Translations under genes and position numbers: made by a program | NCBI RefSeq assembly: GCF_900105625.1 | Contig: NZ_FNSD01000001.1 | Span: forward strand, 1,550,001-1,614,000 | Reading direction: 5' to 3' | From: Terriglobus roseus | GTDB taxonomy: Bacteria; Acidobacteriota; Terriglobia; Terriglobales; Acidobacteriaceae | Length of the DNA stretch: 64,000 bases | The notes under the pieces: model-generated | Told to the model about the DNA's origin: nothing | Seen by the model: the letters and a program-made list of their open reading frames with translations, nothing else | Database searches by the model: none | In this document: positions 1-8,628 of the stretch, piece by piece | How positions within the stretch are numbered: the first letter of the stretch is position 1 | Layout of the letters: each line of letters starts with the position of its first letter

Positions 1-34
1 AGCACATTCGTTTCAAAAGCGTCTCTTGTCGCGT

Positions 35-412
35 TCACCTCTCGAGGATGACGGTCGCAATCGCCATCTCCCGGCTGTGCGAAAGACTCAGGTGCAATGC
101 CGTTACACCCATAGATAACGCCCTCTCAGCCGCGCGTCCATGGAGCAGCAGCGTCGGCCGGCCGCCGGGCAGATGCGTCACCTCGATCTCTAACCAGCTG
201 ACGCCCTTGGCGATACCGGTCCCCAGTGCCTTGGCGCCCGCTTCCTTGGCGGCGAACCGGGCCGCTAAGCTCTCTGCGCTGTTCCTTTTGCGCATGCAAT
301 AACGCAACTCTCCGGGGGTGTATATCCGCTGAAGGAAGCGCTCCCCAAAGCGCTCCACGGAACTGGCGATCCGGTCGATCTCCGTCAGGTCAGTCCCCGT
401 TCCTACGATCAC
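35..412 (-). CDS. acpS: Holo-[acyl-carrier-protein] synthase
   Basis: Transfers 4'-phosphopantetheine from CoA to the serine of apo-acyl carrier protein, activating fatty-acid synthesis in the cytoplasm. The protein opens with the family motif GTGTDLTEIDRI and carries the second motif RFAAKEAGAKALGTGI, holding the metal-binding Asp and Glu. It ends with HLSLSHSREMAIATV, also typical of AcpS. I chose the GTG start at 412 because GAGGAGG lies just upstream and the resulting 125 residues match the normal AcpS length. A longer reading frame continues upstream but lacks family similarity. The next gene points away from it. Confidence 0.93.
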   Translation of the reverse strand: MIVGTGTDLTEIDRIASSVERFGERFLQRIYTPGELRYCMRKRNSAESLAARFAAKEAGAKALGTGIAKGVSWLEIEVTHLPGGRPTLLLHGRAAERALSMGVTALHLSLSHSREMAIATVILER

Positions 413-521
413 CGTGTTCCCTCCTCTGCAGATTTCCGTTAAGGCATCACCGTACCATTCTGCGACAGGCAAACTGGCTCCCGCCCGTAATCGGCCATTG
501 CGCGCCGCCGATACCCATGGT

Positions 522-929
522 GTGACCAAAGGACTTCAGACCGCAACGTACAAGTGCCAGATCAGATTGCAAGGTTTTATTTACGGCAAACGAGAGAACC
601 TGTCACCCAAGTTGGGTGCCGCTGTCGCTGCCGCCGGAGGATGGGTGCTGGAACGACGTCCCATCTCTGCTGGAGCACTGGAATTTCTCGTGGAGGTGCA
701 GAGTGCGGCGCTGCCCGGGGTTTACGGCGCGCTGCTGGCCAGCGGCCTCCACCTCACACGGGACAGCCACCACGCGCTCGCAGAGCGCTGCAACTGCGAC
801 CTGTATCTGCGGCCGCGGCGCGACACTCCTTCCTACCGGTTGCTGAATCTTGAAGTTCACTTCCTGCCGGAACCGCCAGCTTCTATGGATCTCCAGGATC
901 TGCTACCGCTGGATGGGCTCCTGAACTGA
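522..929 (+). CDS. Conserved-looking hypothetical protein
   Basis: I do not recognise this protein. From a GTG at 522 it gives about 135 residues. The core (GWVLERRPISAGALEFLVEV, then a stretch ending HALAERCNCDLYL) reads like an alternating beta/alpha fold with two close cysteines. No signal peptide or membrane segment is visible. The start is uncertain: an ATG at 414 would abut the acpS start, a TTG at 567 is also in frame, and no ribosome-binding site is convincing. It lies 85 bp before the ABC ATPase gene on the same strand, so the two may be cotranscribed. Confidence 0.55.
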   Translation: MTKGLQTATYKCQIRLQGFIYGKRENLSPKLGAAVAAAGGWVLERRPISAGALEFLVEVQSAALPGVYGALLASGLHLTRDSHHALAERCNCDLYLRPRRDTPSYRLLNLEVHFLPEPPASMDLQDLLPLDGLLN

Positions 930-1014
930 TGAGCGATCTCTCCGAGCACAGTGCAACGCCTGTTGCCCGTCTTCGCCCCGGGTGCCCCTCCCACGCGATA
1001 GACTGGACAGGCCT

Positions 1015-1746
1015 ATGCCGCCCATCATCGTTGCACGCCAACTCGGCAAGACCTACCGCTCCGGCAAGATTGAAACTCACGCTCTCCGCGACGCGACCTT
1101 CTCCGTGGAACCGGGCGAGTTCATCGCCATCGTAGGGCCCTCGGGCTCCGGCAAATCGACGCTCTTCTATCTGCTGGGCGGCCTGACGCGCGCCACCGGC
1201 GGATCTGTCCTCATCGATGGAGTCGACTTTAGTTCGCTCTCCGACGCGGATCGCACGCGTCGCCGCGGCGAGAAGATCGGCTTTGTCTTCCAGCGCTTTA
1301 ATCTGCTGCCCACGCTCTCTGCCCGCGGCAATATCGAGCTGGCACACCAGATAGCAGAAACCGGCAAGCCGCTCGATCAGGCCCTTCTACAGCGGCTGGC
1401 GGAGTTGTTACGCATCGAGAATCGTCTGGACAACCGTCCGAGCGAACTCTCCGGTGGCGAGCAGCAGCGAGTCGCCATTGCGCGCGCGCTGATCACACAT
1501 CCTGCCATCATCCTTGCGGACGAGCCCACCGGCAACCTGGACACGGAGAACTCCGATACGGTCCTCGAGATGCTGCGCCATGCTTCGAAAGAGCTGGGTC
1601 AGACGGTACTGATGATTACGCACAATCCCGAGGCTGCAGCCATCGCCGATCGCATTCTTTACGTGCGCGACGGCCGGCTCCATGACACTCCTCCGCCGCC
1701 GCGTGCCGCGAAGAAGCCACTCATCAGCAGCATGCTCGCTGGCTAG
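1015..1746 (+). CDS. ABC transporter ATP-binding protein (LolD/MacB-like)
   Basis: Cytoplasmic ATPase of the LolD/FtsE/MacB subfamily, which powers lipoprotein release, export or cell-division complexes. Walker A is GPSGSGKST at residues 41-49, followed by the Q-loop ([12 protein letters not shown]), the signature [15 protein letters not shown], Walker [12 protein letters not shown] and the switch histidine in MITHN. Length is 243 residues from the ATG at 1015; a GTG at 982 would add 11 residues. No permease gene lies next to it in this window, which is unusual because these ATPases normally sit beside their membrane partner. The exact substrate cannot be told. Confidence 0.88.
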   Translation: MPPIIVARQLGKTYRSGKIETHALRDATFSVEPGEFIAIVGPSGSGKSTLFYLLGGLTRATGGSVLIDGVDFSSLSDADRTRRRGEKIGFVFQRFNLLPTLSARGNIELAHQIAETGKPLDQALLQRLAELLRIENRLDNRPSELSGGEQQRVAIARALITHPAIILADEPTGNLDTENSDTVLEMLRHASKELGQTVLMITHNPEAAAIADRILYVRDGRLHDTPPPPRAAKKPLISSMLAG

Positions 1747-2027
1747 TCATCCTATCCAGGAATCCGGGCGCCCAAGTCTTTCCAAGGGAAAGGGTGGGCA
1801 TTCGCACATCGAGCGACAAATTCCGGGTGTCCCATTCACGCGCGCCCTTGCGCACGCGTGGAATTTTGCGCGAAAGCCCAACGGCACATCCCAGCCCCTG
1901 AATCACTCGATGCCCGGCAGCGTCGTCCCATAACGCCGCTTGACCGCTCACACGCACCGCACTACCGTGTCTGCGGGTAGTCTCTCGCATCTGCTGCCGC
2001 TGCCAAATCTGTACGCCGGGGTCCATC
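1747..2027. repeat. Intergenic gap with a palindromic repeat-like element
   Basis: A 281-bp gap without a gene. Around 1768-1850 it holds sequence of the type TTCCAAGGGAAAGGGTGGG followed by CATTCGC, then GGGTGTCCCATTC. The same motif order, inverted, occurs at 17090-17250. I read both as copies of one dispersed intergenic repeat. No clear promoter or terminator was seen. Confidence 0.45.
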
Positions 2028-3419
2028 GTGTCTCACAAGCTCCTCCTCTCCGCCCTCGCGCTCTGCGCCACGTTGTCTTCCGCAGCCCAGAACACGCCCG
2101 CACAAAGTACACAGCAGACAGCACCAGCCACACCCGCCGCGACTGCCCCCGCGACGCCGCAGCCCGTCTCCAAGACACCACCAAATGCACCGGAAGACGT
2201 CGCCGGCATTCCGGTGAACTACGACGAGAGCAAGGTCGGCACGTATACGCTGCCCGATCCTCTCGTGATGTCGGACGGCTCGCCTGTGACAACGACGAAG
2301 CAGTGGGAGACGAATCGCCGTCCTGAGATCGTGCGGCTCTTCGAGACGCAGCAGTTTGGCATCGCACCCGGCAAGCCGGCCGCTCTCAGTTTCGACGTCT
2401 TCGACGCAGGCACCCCCGCGCTGAACGGCAAGGCCATTCGCAAGCAGGTGATGATCTGGTTCAACAAGGAAAAGACCGGTCCGCACATCCAGTTACTGGA
2501 ATACATCCCTGCCGCAAAGTTTGCGGCGCACAAGCCCGCGCCTATGCTCCTGAGCATCAACTTCGGCGTGGTGCAGAATGCTGCGGCCGACCCCGGCATC
2601 AAGCCCGAGCAGGTGTGGGATCCGAAGACAAACACGCGCGTCGATGCTGCAAGCGGCCATAATTTTGGGAAGCTGAACACAGACGCTCTGTTGGACGCCG
2701 GCATCGGCATCGCCACCTTCTACTACGGTAACGTAGACCCGGACTACGTCGGCGGCTTCTCCAACGGCATTCGCGCAACCAATCTGAAGAGCCAGGCCGA
2801 GCGCCCGGGCGACGCATGGGGCACCATCGCCGCATGGTCGTGGGGCATGAGTCGCGTGCAGGACTACTTCGAGACGGACAAAGCCGTCGATGCCAGGCGC
2901 GTTGCGGTCCACGGTGTCTCACGCCTGGGTAAGACCGCGCTTTGGGCAGGCGCGCACGACCAGCGCTTCGCTGCCGTCATTGAGAGCTGCAGCGGTGAGG
3001 GCGGAGCCGCGCTCAGCCGTCGCAACTATGGTGAGACCATCGCGCACATGACCGCGCCCAGCCGCTACCCGTACCAGTTTGCCGCCAACTGGGCGAAGTA
3101 CAGCGGCTTCCCCGACACCGCGCCCATGGATGCCAATCTGCTGGTCGCTCTCGTCGCGCCACGCCCGCTGCTGCTGCAGACAGGAGATACCGACTTCTGG
3201 TCCGACCCGAAGGGCGAGTTCCTGGCTGCGGTCTCCGCTGGTCCGGTCTGGAAGCTTTACGGCAAGCAGGATCTGGGCACCACAACCATGCCGCAGGCGA
3301 AGGAAGCCATCCTGCACGACGTTGCTTACGAGATGCACGACGGCGGTCACGGCATGGTGCCTGGCGACTGGAACGTGTACGTGGAGTTTCTAAAGATGCA
3401 CCTGCATCCGGAGCGGTAG
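2028..3419 (+). CDS. Secreted CE15-type glucuronoyl esterase
   Basis: Predicted exported alpha/beta hydrolase of carbohydrate esterase family 15, which cleaves ester links between lignin and the 4-O-methyl-glucuronic acid of xylan. Residues 1-20 form a signal peptide (LLLSALALCATLSSA), then a Pro/Thr/Ala-rich linker to about residue 55. The nucleophile elbow is GVSRLGKTALW, the CE15 SRxGK pattern, followed by ESCSGEGGAALSRRNYGE. The late histidine lies in HDGGHGMVPGDW. Length (463 residues) fits the family. The GTG start at 2028 has only a weak GGGG upstream. It stands alone, convergent with the next gene, so no polysaccharide-utilisation cluster is apparent. Confidence 0.82.
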   Translation: MSHKLLLSALALCATLSSAAQNTPAQSTQQTAPATPAATAPATPQPVSKTPPNAPEDVAGIPVNYDESKVGTYTLPDPLVMSDGSPVTTTKQWETNRRPEIVRLFETQQFGIAPGKPAALSFDVFDAGTPALNGKAIRKQVMIWFNKEKTGPHIQLLEYIPAAKFAAHKPAPMLLSINFGVVQNAAADPGIKPEQVWDPKTNTRVDAASGHNFGKLNTDALLDAGIGIATFYYGNVDPDYVGGFSNGIRATNLKSQAERPGDAWGTIAAWSWGMSRVQDYFETDKAVDARRVAVHGVSRLGKTALWAGAHDQRFAAVIESCSGEGGAALSRRNYGETIAHMTAPSRYPYQFAANWAKYSGFPDTAPMDANLLVALVAPRPLLLQTGDTDFWSDPKGEFLAAVSAGPVWKLYGKQDLGTTTMPQAKEAILHDVAYEMHDGGHGMVPGDWNVYVEFLKMHLHPER

Positions 3420-3426
3420 CGTTCGA

Positions 3427-4563
3427 CTACCGCCACGTCACACGATCGCCGCTCTGCAGGATGATGTGCACCCCGGCTTCCTGCGTTTTCGGAAAGTCCA
3501 CAGGAGCATAACGGCCGTCGGCCAGACGGCGTGCGACGGATGCGGTGGCGATCGAACCATGTTGAAGGTCAAGGAGCGACGTAAGCGCCGTACCCATCGG
3601 CAGGTACTGCTGTTTACCGTTGACCGTACACGCGACCAACAGGCTGACCGCTTCATGGAAGGTAATGCATTTCACATCAACTGCGGGACGGGCTGGACAG
3701 CCGTTACCGGTAACGGTCTTCGTCGCGACTTCCAGCGCCTCGATGCGGGTTCCAGCGAGCAACACTGACGGTCGCTGCTTGCTGTCGCCGGCGGCAGCGC
3801 TCTGCAGGAACAGCCGTAGCAGCGGCGCTTCCCCACTCAGACGATCCAGGTGAAAGATCTCCTCGGAGGTCTGGGGCTGATGCAGACTGACGGCACGCGT
3901 GCGATGAAGTAATACGCCTCCAGTCGTAGCGGCTGTCACCTCATAGTCGGCCTCCATGGATTGCAGCTCCCGCCGTGCGCCCTTGTCGACCAGCACACTG
4001 CGCTCCACCTGCAGCATCATGCCCGGCAGCAGGTCCACAACACCGCTCCCGGTGAATCCGTAGCGAAATACCAGAGACTCATCAGCCGGTATCGTGATCG
4101 CCTCGGCGATCCGTTGCTGCACGCTCGCAGCCGTCATACCGCCGCCGAAACAGCCCGAGGCATGCATCGCAGCAAGCGAATGCACGAAGTCAAACCACTC
4201 CGCACGCAGGTCCAGATCCGGTGGCGGCGTCTGCCATCCTTTTACACTCGGGCTGGTGACCGTCCATGCAGCGCCACCCTTCCAAGGCGGCGGCACGAGC
4301 GTGAAGATGCGGCCCTTCACACTGCATCTCTCCGACTGCGGGATGGCCAGTCGCCCCAGAGCAACGAGGGCCTCTTGCGACCCACCATTGCCGGCAACCG
4401 CAGTGAAGCCCGGTACCAGAACCGGATAAGCAGCCACCTCCTGCAGATGAACCGCAGGCGCCGCGCCCCCGTGACCGCGACCACAGCCGCCGAGCGCTAA
4501 GAAGCCTGACGAGGCGATCACTGCCATCGTCAAGCTCAGACCCTTGTGAAGAGTTTCGCTCAC
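3427..4563 (-). CDS. Hypothetical lipoprotein, third gene of the blaI operon
   Basis: Unrecognised 378-residue protein with a lipoprotein signal: a hydrophobic segment ending in the lipobox LGGC around residues 24-27. The remainder has mixed beta/alpha character with scattered cysteines and no membrane segment. Its GTG start overlaps the TGA stop of the M56-TonB gene (GTGA), so the two are translationally coupled and it belongs to the blaI-M56 operon. The C-terminus (AGVHIILQSGDRVTW) looks like a short beta-rich module. An envelope role connected with the M56 sensor is inferred from position only. Confidence 0.7.
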   Translation of the reverse strand: MSETLHKGLSLTMAVIASSGFLALGGCGRGHGGAAPAVHLQEVAAYPVLVPGFTAVAGNGGSQEALVALGRLAIPQSERCSVKGRIFTLVPPPWKGGAAWTVTSPSVKGWQTPPPDLDLRAEWFDFVHSLAAMHASGCFGGGMTAASVQQRIAEAITIPADESLVFRYGFTGSGVVDLLPGMMLQVERSVLVDKGARRELQSMEADYEVTAATTGGVLLHRTRAVSLHQPQTSEEIFHLDRLSGEAPLLRLFLQSAAAGDSKQRPSVLLAGTRIEALEVATKTVTGNGCPARPAVDVKCITFHEAVSLLVACTVNGKQQYLPMGTALTSLLDLQHGSIATASVARRLADGRYAPVDFPKTQEAGVHIILQSGDRVTWR

Positions 4564-7133
4564 AGGATCGCGGAGTTCACTTTCACCAGAGTGTCCGTCG
4601 CTACGGGGACTCCGTTACCTACCGCAGGCCGGAAGGTCCACTGCTTCACTGCATCGATCGCGGCAGTCGACAGAGGCGGATCCGGCGACGTCATCGCCTG
4701 CACGGCATCCACCTTGCCCGTGCTCCCTATCTGAACGCGCAACGTCACCAGACCATCCGAGTAAAGGCGCTGACGTGCCTCATTCGGCATGACCGGGTCG
4801 ACGCGCGTCAGCAGTACGGGAACTTCCCGCAGTGTCGATGGTCGGCCGGGCCAGACGACTTCTGCGGCAAACGAGAAGTTGACCGTGATGGTGGTCTCCA
4901 CCGACATCGGCTGACCGTTCAACAGGTAAGGCCGGTAGGTCCACTGGCGGACAGCATCCAGAGCTGACTCTGAAAGATCCTTATCCGGCGAACTGATCAC
5001 GGCGAGCTGCTCCACCTTACCCGTCTCGTCGATGATGGCGTGCAGCACGACCGCGCCAGAGACATGCGCATCCTTCGCACTCTGCGGATACTTCGGCTGG
5101 ACCTTGTTGAGAACCTGCCCGGCCATGATGCCTGGATCAATCTTCCGAGGCTTGGTCGCATCCTGGCCGGAGGCCATTGCCCCGGCTGGCTCCCCGGACA
5201 TCGGCGGCATCTCGTTTCGAGCCATCAAGCGCCTTGCCTCTTCCACCTGCCTGCGACCTGACTCGAGTTGTGCCTGGATCTTCGCCTTGAACTCAGGAGA
5301 TTCGAATTCTGCGCGCATGCGCTCCGCCTCAGCGCGCTGCTTCTCAAGCTGCGCTTTGAACTCCGGCGATTCAAACTGTGCGCGCATGCGCTCTGCTTCC
5401 GCACGCTGCTTCTGCATTCGTTCCTTGAACTCAGGCGATTCAAACTGCGAACGCATACGCTCTGCTTCCGCACGCACCTTCTCCATACGAGCTTTAAATT
5501 CAGGCGAATCGAACTGCGCACGCATGCGCTCGGCGTCAGCGCGGATCTTCTCGGCGTCCTTCGGGTCGATCTTCAGATCCTTCAGCGCCTCCAGTTGTGT
5601 ACGCAACTGCGGGTCGAGCTTTACATCTTTCAGTTCCGTCAGATTGAAAACGACCTGACGCGCAGCAGGGCCGCTGGCCGCCGCAAGCTGCTGCTCCGCG
5701 GTAGCGATCACCGCCTGCGCCGTTGCCAGCTTCTTACGCTCTACATCGGAAGATGCACTCTTCTGCGCATCGGCCAGTTGACGGCGCGCGTTCTGCAATT
5801 GCTGTTGTGCATGTTCCCCGCCAAGCAGGCGCGGTGCGTCCGCAGTCACAGTTGAAGCGAGTGGTGTCGCCTCCTGCGAGCGTGCCAGCGCGGGCTGCAC
5901 CTGCACCATCGCTGCCGCCATCACAACAATCGCACCGAGACCTACCGCCGCAACGCCACGCAGGGCGCGCTTCGCACCGGTTTCCGGCGGATTCAATTTC
6001 ATCATCGTCTGCATACGTTCCTCCATGGCTCCTGCCACGCCGAACAGTGGGAGGCCCGCCGTCGCAGGCCTCCTGCCGTGTTGCAGGCGACCGCCGCGAA
6101 GGGCCGCCCGGTATCCGCCACGGGGGCGAACTTCGCTGTCAAACAAACCCAATCCGAAGAAGCCGAGGCCGAACAGTCCTAGCCCCGCAGGCACACCGCT
6201 CAGACCACCGGATCGTTCCGCTACCTGCAGCAGTGCGTGCGCATAGCCGCTCGCCGAACCCAACCTCTCGGCCGCTTCCGCGTCGCACGCCATCTCACGC
6301 GTCTGTCGAACTCGTCGGGCTGTCCACAGCGCCGCAGGATGGAAGCCAACCGGCAACAACAACAACGAACACGCAGCATGCAACACGGGATCACCCCGCC
6401 GCAGATGCGCGAGTTCGTGGGCCAGGACTGCCTCGATCTCGGAAGATGACATCTCCGCCGCAGAAGCAACCGGCATCAAGAGCGTGGGCCGTAACACTCC
6501 CGCCAGTGCCGGCCCTGGAAGATCTGCCGTCAGAGCAGCAAGCGGCGCCTCACAACCGATCGCGTCGCACTGCCTGTGGAGTGCTTGCGCAATCGATGAC
6601 GGTAATGGCTGCGTGTTTTCGGCACGAACCAGCGATCGCGTACGTCGCCATCCCATGATGAGACGCGAAGCAAATACCAGCAACACCACTGCGTAGACCA
6701 TCGTGATGCTTCGCGCAATACGCGGTGAAAGCGTAAAGGCGAACGGCGTGCGCGATAAGATGTGTCGCTCAAAAGCCAGCTTCCACACGGGTTGCCGCTG
6801 CATTGGCGGCAAGTCACCGAACTCGACGCTGACACCATCGGTCACCACAATCGCCGTGGCGTCTCGTGAGGCAGCCACCGCAGCACGTTGCGCAAGCACC
6901 GTCGATGCGAACGGGACCAGGACGCACATGGCCAGCGTTACAACCCACAACACATGCGCCACGCGAACATGCGGCCGACCAATGCGAACAGCCATTGCCG
7001 CAGCGCACGCCAGTAATGGAACCTGCCACAACGCATGCAGCGCGAAGGCTGCAACGTCCTGCTCCATGGCAAATCCCACCCCCGTCCAAAAGGCGTACAG
7101 CAGATGCATCCCGCCCATATCCGGGCCGGTCAT
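4560..7133 (-). CDS. M56 (BlaR1/MecR1-like) peptidase with coiled-coil repeats and two TonB C-terminal domains
   Basis: Predicted inner-membrane zinc metalloprotease sensor of the BlaR1/MecR1 family. N-terminal membrane helices lie near residues 30-48, 60-80 and 143-160. The zinc site is HELAH at 239-243, with the downstream RQTREMACDAEA glutamate near 280. Another membrane helix follows around 390-415. Then comes a charged coiled-coil region with four tandem 23-residue units of the type RAEAERMRxxFESPEFK, and finally two TonB C-terminal domains (each with a WTYRP/WTFRP motif). There is no penicillin-binding sensor domain, so it is not a beta-lactam receptor of the classic type. ATG start overlaps the blaI stop. 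Probably it senses or transduces envelope stress and relieves BlaI repression. Confidence 0.85.
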   Translation of the reverse strand: MTGPDMGGMHLLYAFWTGVGFAMEQDVAAFALHALWQVPLLACAAAMAVRIGRPHVRVAHVLWVVTLAMCVLVPFASTVLAQRAAVAASRDATAIVVTDGVSVEFGDLPPMQRQPVWKLAFERHILSRTPFAFTLSPRIARSITMVYAVVLLVFASRLIMGWRRTRSLVRAENTQPLPSSIAQALHRQCDAIGCEAPLAALTADLPGPALAGVLRPTLLMPVASAAEMSSSEIEAVLAHELAHLRRGDPVLHAACSLLLLPVGFHPAALWTARRVRQTREMACDAEAAERLGSASGYAHALLQVAERSGGLSGVPAGLGLFGLGFFGLGLFDSEVRPRGGYRAALRGGRLQHGRRPATAGLPLFGVAGAMEERMQTMMKLNPPETGAKRALRGVAAVGLGAIVVMAAAMVQVQPALARSQEATPLASTVTADAPRLLGGEHAQQQLQNARRQLADAQKSASSDVERKKLATAQAVIATAEQQLAAASGPAARQVVFNLTELKDVKLDPQLRTQLEALKDLKIDPKDAEKIRADAERMRAQFDSPEFKARMEKVRAEAERMRSQFESPEFKERMQKQRAEAERMRAQFESPEFKAQLEKQRAEAERMRAEFESPEFKAKIQAQLESGRRQVEEARRLMARNEMPPMSGEPAGAMASGQDATKPRKIDPGIMAGQVLNKVQPKYPQSAKDAHVSGAVVLHAIIDETGKVEQLAVISSPDKDLSESALDAVRQWTYRPYLLNGQPMSVETTITVNFSFAAEVVWPGRPSTLREVPVLLTRVDPVMPNEARQRLYSDGLVTLRVQIGSTGKVDAVQAMTSPDPPLSTAAIDAVKQWTFRPAVGNGVPVATDTLVKVNSAIL
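5277..5552 (-). repeat. Four 69-bp tandem repeats inside the M56-TonB gene
   Basis: The coding strand repeats a 69-bp unit about four times, encoding 23-residue units with the core RAEAERMRxxFxSPEFKxxx. The copies differ by a few substitutions, for example AQFDSPEFKARMEKV versus AQFESPEFKAQLEKQ. Heptad-like charge spacing suggests a rod that separates the membrane part from the TonB domains. Repeat number could vary between strains by slippage. Confidence 0.85.
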
Positions 7134-7555
7134 CCCCGGGCCTCTTTCGCCGCCGCCTCTGCATTCTTTTCTGCAGCCTGCAGCGCCTTGCGTGCGCGCT
7201 GAAGATCCTCCGCACCCACCTGCCCGGCGTCCACCATCGCCAGCAGCATCGCCTCAGCAGATCCGCCGAACATGCGCTTCACAAGATCACTGATCGCAGA
7301 TCCTGCGGCGCGTTCGCGCGTCACCGCTGCTCGATAGCGATAAGCCCGCCCCTCCGCCACGCGCTTCACGCGGCCCTTGCGCAGGAGCACCTGCAGCATC
7401 GTCTGCACGGTGTTGTAAGCAAGGTTTCCAGCCAGTTGCGGCACCACCTCTGAGGCCGTGCTGGGCCCGGCCGACCACAAGACCTGCATGATCTCAAGTT
7501 CAAGCGGCGTGAGCGCCTGCTTATCGACTGACTTACTTACGGTGGCTGCAGACAT
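7130..7555 (-). CDS. blaI: BlaI/MecI/CopY-family transcriptional repressor
   Basis: Cytoplasmic winged-helix repressor of 141 residues. The family signature is LTPLELEIMQVLWSAGPST followed by LAYNTVQTMLQVLLRKG, which is the DNA-recognition region of BlaI/MecI proteins. The C-terminal half would dimerise. It overlaps the M56 gene by 4 bp, the usual repressor-sensor pairing. The start at 7555 is supported by AGGAGG upstream, and that site is itself part of an inverted repeat likely bound by this protein. Its ligand or stimulus is unknown; the coupling to an M56 protein with TonB domains suggests an envelope signal rather than a beta-lactam. Confidence 0.92.
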   Translation of the reverse strand: MSAATVSKSVDKQALTPLELEIMQVLWSAGPSTASEVVPQLAGNLAYNTVQTMLQVLLRKGRVKRVAEGRAYRYRAAVTRERAAGSAISDLVKRMFGGSAEAMLLAMVDAGQVGAEDLQRARKALQAAEKNAEAAAKEARG

Positions 7556-7567
7556 AAACGGAGCGAC

Positions 7568-7631
7568 CTCCTAAGACTTTAGGAGTACATTGCGCCTGCG
7601 CCCTGCCCGCTGTCAACTAAAACTTTAGGAG
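7568..7631. promoter_or_regulatory. Probable pair of BlaI operators
   Basis: Two similar inverted repeats lie upstream of blaI. The first, 7568-7585, has arms CTCCTAA and TTAGGAG around GACT. The second, 7614-7631, is CAACTAA-AACT-TTAGGAG. Their centres are 46 bp apart. The first covers the AGGAGG ribosome-binding site of blaI, so binding could block both transcription and translation start. Autoregulation by BlaI is inferred from family behaviour. Confidence 0.65.
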
Positions 7632-7668
7632 ATCTTTTCCCCCGGAGAAAGTTCCACTGTGCAAAAGA

Positions 7669-7700
7669 AAAGGGGGCGTGACCGAAGTCACGCCCCCTTT
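7669..7700 (-). terminator. Rho-independent terminator of the carbonic anhydrase-bestrophin operon
   Basis: Perfect 14-bp stem (AAAGGGGGCGTGAC and its complement) closed by a four-base loop, TTCG when read on the minus strand, followed on that strand by TTTCTTTTG. It lies 14 bp past the bestrophin stop codon. Confidence 0.9.
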
Positions 7701-7713
7701 GCAACAACTCGAC

Positions 7714-8628
7714 CTACCAGAGAACGCCCTGCACCGGCTGCAACGGCTCCGGCAGCGAACGTTCTCCCAGCGCCTGGCGCAGGTTGATTTCAATGGTTCG
7801 CGACATCGAACTCAACGGAATGTCGTAGATAGTGTTCTCAAACGGGTCCTCAAGATCGCGGCCGATCTTGTCCAGCGCAAGGAAGATGAAACCGACGAGA
7901 GTCGATCCAAGCGGCGTGAACCAGCCCATGCTTTGCACCAGTCCCAGTGGGAGCAGAAGGCAGTAGATCTTCACAAAGAGCTGCGGGTAATAGTCGTACT
8001 GCTTTGGCATCGGCGTGTTCTTGATGCGTTCCGAGCCTCCCTGCAGATCCCCAAGATCTTCCAACGACCGGTCGAGCGCGGACCACTGCAGACTGTCGAT
8101 CCAGTCCTTTTCCAGGGCCTCGCGTACCAGGTTGCTCTGCCAAATGCTGATCGTAAGCGGAATGCTCTTTTGCTGCTTCAGGGTGACCAGGTCTTCCTCT
8201 TCGAGCAGACCATGCAACTCGTCCAGCGGAGGCAGGCCACGCAGTTGCTGGCGCAGCGCGTGGACCCAGGCAATCTGCAGGTGCACCATGCGGCACTGCA
8301 TCGTCCGCACCGCCTCAGCATCTGCAGGCTTCTGCGGCGCAATCGCAGTCAGCACCTGGCGCGTCCAGGCGCGTGAGTTGTTCACGATGCCACCCCAGAT
8401 CGTCCGGGCCTCCCACCAACGGGCGTAGCTGCTGTTGTTTCGGAAGGCCACGATCAGGCCGATTGCCGATCCAAAGAGAGCGAGTGGAATATGTGGCAAT
8501 GCCACCCAGTTCCAGTGCAGGACCTTGAACAGAAAAACGATCGCGAGGTCGTAAAGGAAGAGCGTCAAGAGTGGCAGGCCAACGTAGCTGATCAGGTGGC
8601 GGATCTGTGGTCCGCGTGGCACGATCAT
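7714..8628 (-). CDS. Bestrophin-family (UPF0187) anion channel
   Basis: Inner-membrane protein of the bestrophin/RFP-TM family, channels for chloride or bicarbonate. Two membrane helices occur near residues 12-35 and 42-62, then the conserved AFRNNSSYARWWEAR after the second helix, and a second hydrophobic pair near 215-245. The C-terminal motif GRDLEDPFENTIYDIPLS matches the family signature near the channel's Asp/Glu-rich clasp. Length 304 is normal. Its ATG overlaps the TGA of the carbonic anhydrase gene upstream, so the two are coupled. That pairing points to bicarbonate as the permeant ion, which is inference. Confidence 0.87.
   Translation of the reverse strand: MIVPRGPQIRHLISYVGLPLLTLFLYDLAIVFLFKVLHWNWVALPHIPLALFGSAIGLIVAFRNNSSYARWWEARTIWGGIVNNSRAWTRQVLTAIAPQKPADAEAVRTMQCRMVHLQIAWVHALRQQLRGLPPLDELHGLLEEEDLVTLKQQKSIPLTISIWQSNLVREALEKDWIDSLQWSALDRSLEDLGDLQGGSERIKNTPMPKQYDYYPQLFVKIYCLLLPLGLVQSMGWFTPLGSTLVGFIFLALDKIGRDLEDPFENTIYDIPLSSMSRTIEINLRQALGERSLPEPLQPVQGVLW

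Noticed and set aside
414-521. N-terminal extension of the hypothetical gene at 522
   Set aside because: Would start 2 bp from the divergent acpS start and leave no promoter space; its composition is not protein-like.
4560-7133. Beta-lactam receptor BlaR1 proper
   Set aside because: The penicillin-binding sensor domain is absent and no beta-lactamase gene is nearby.
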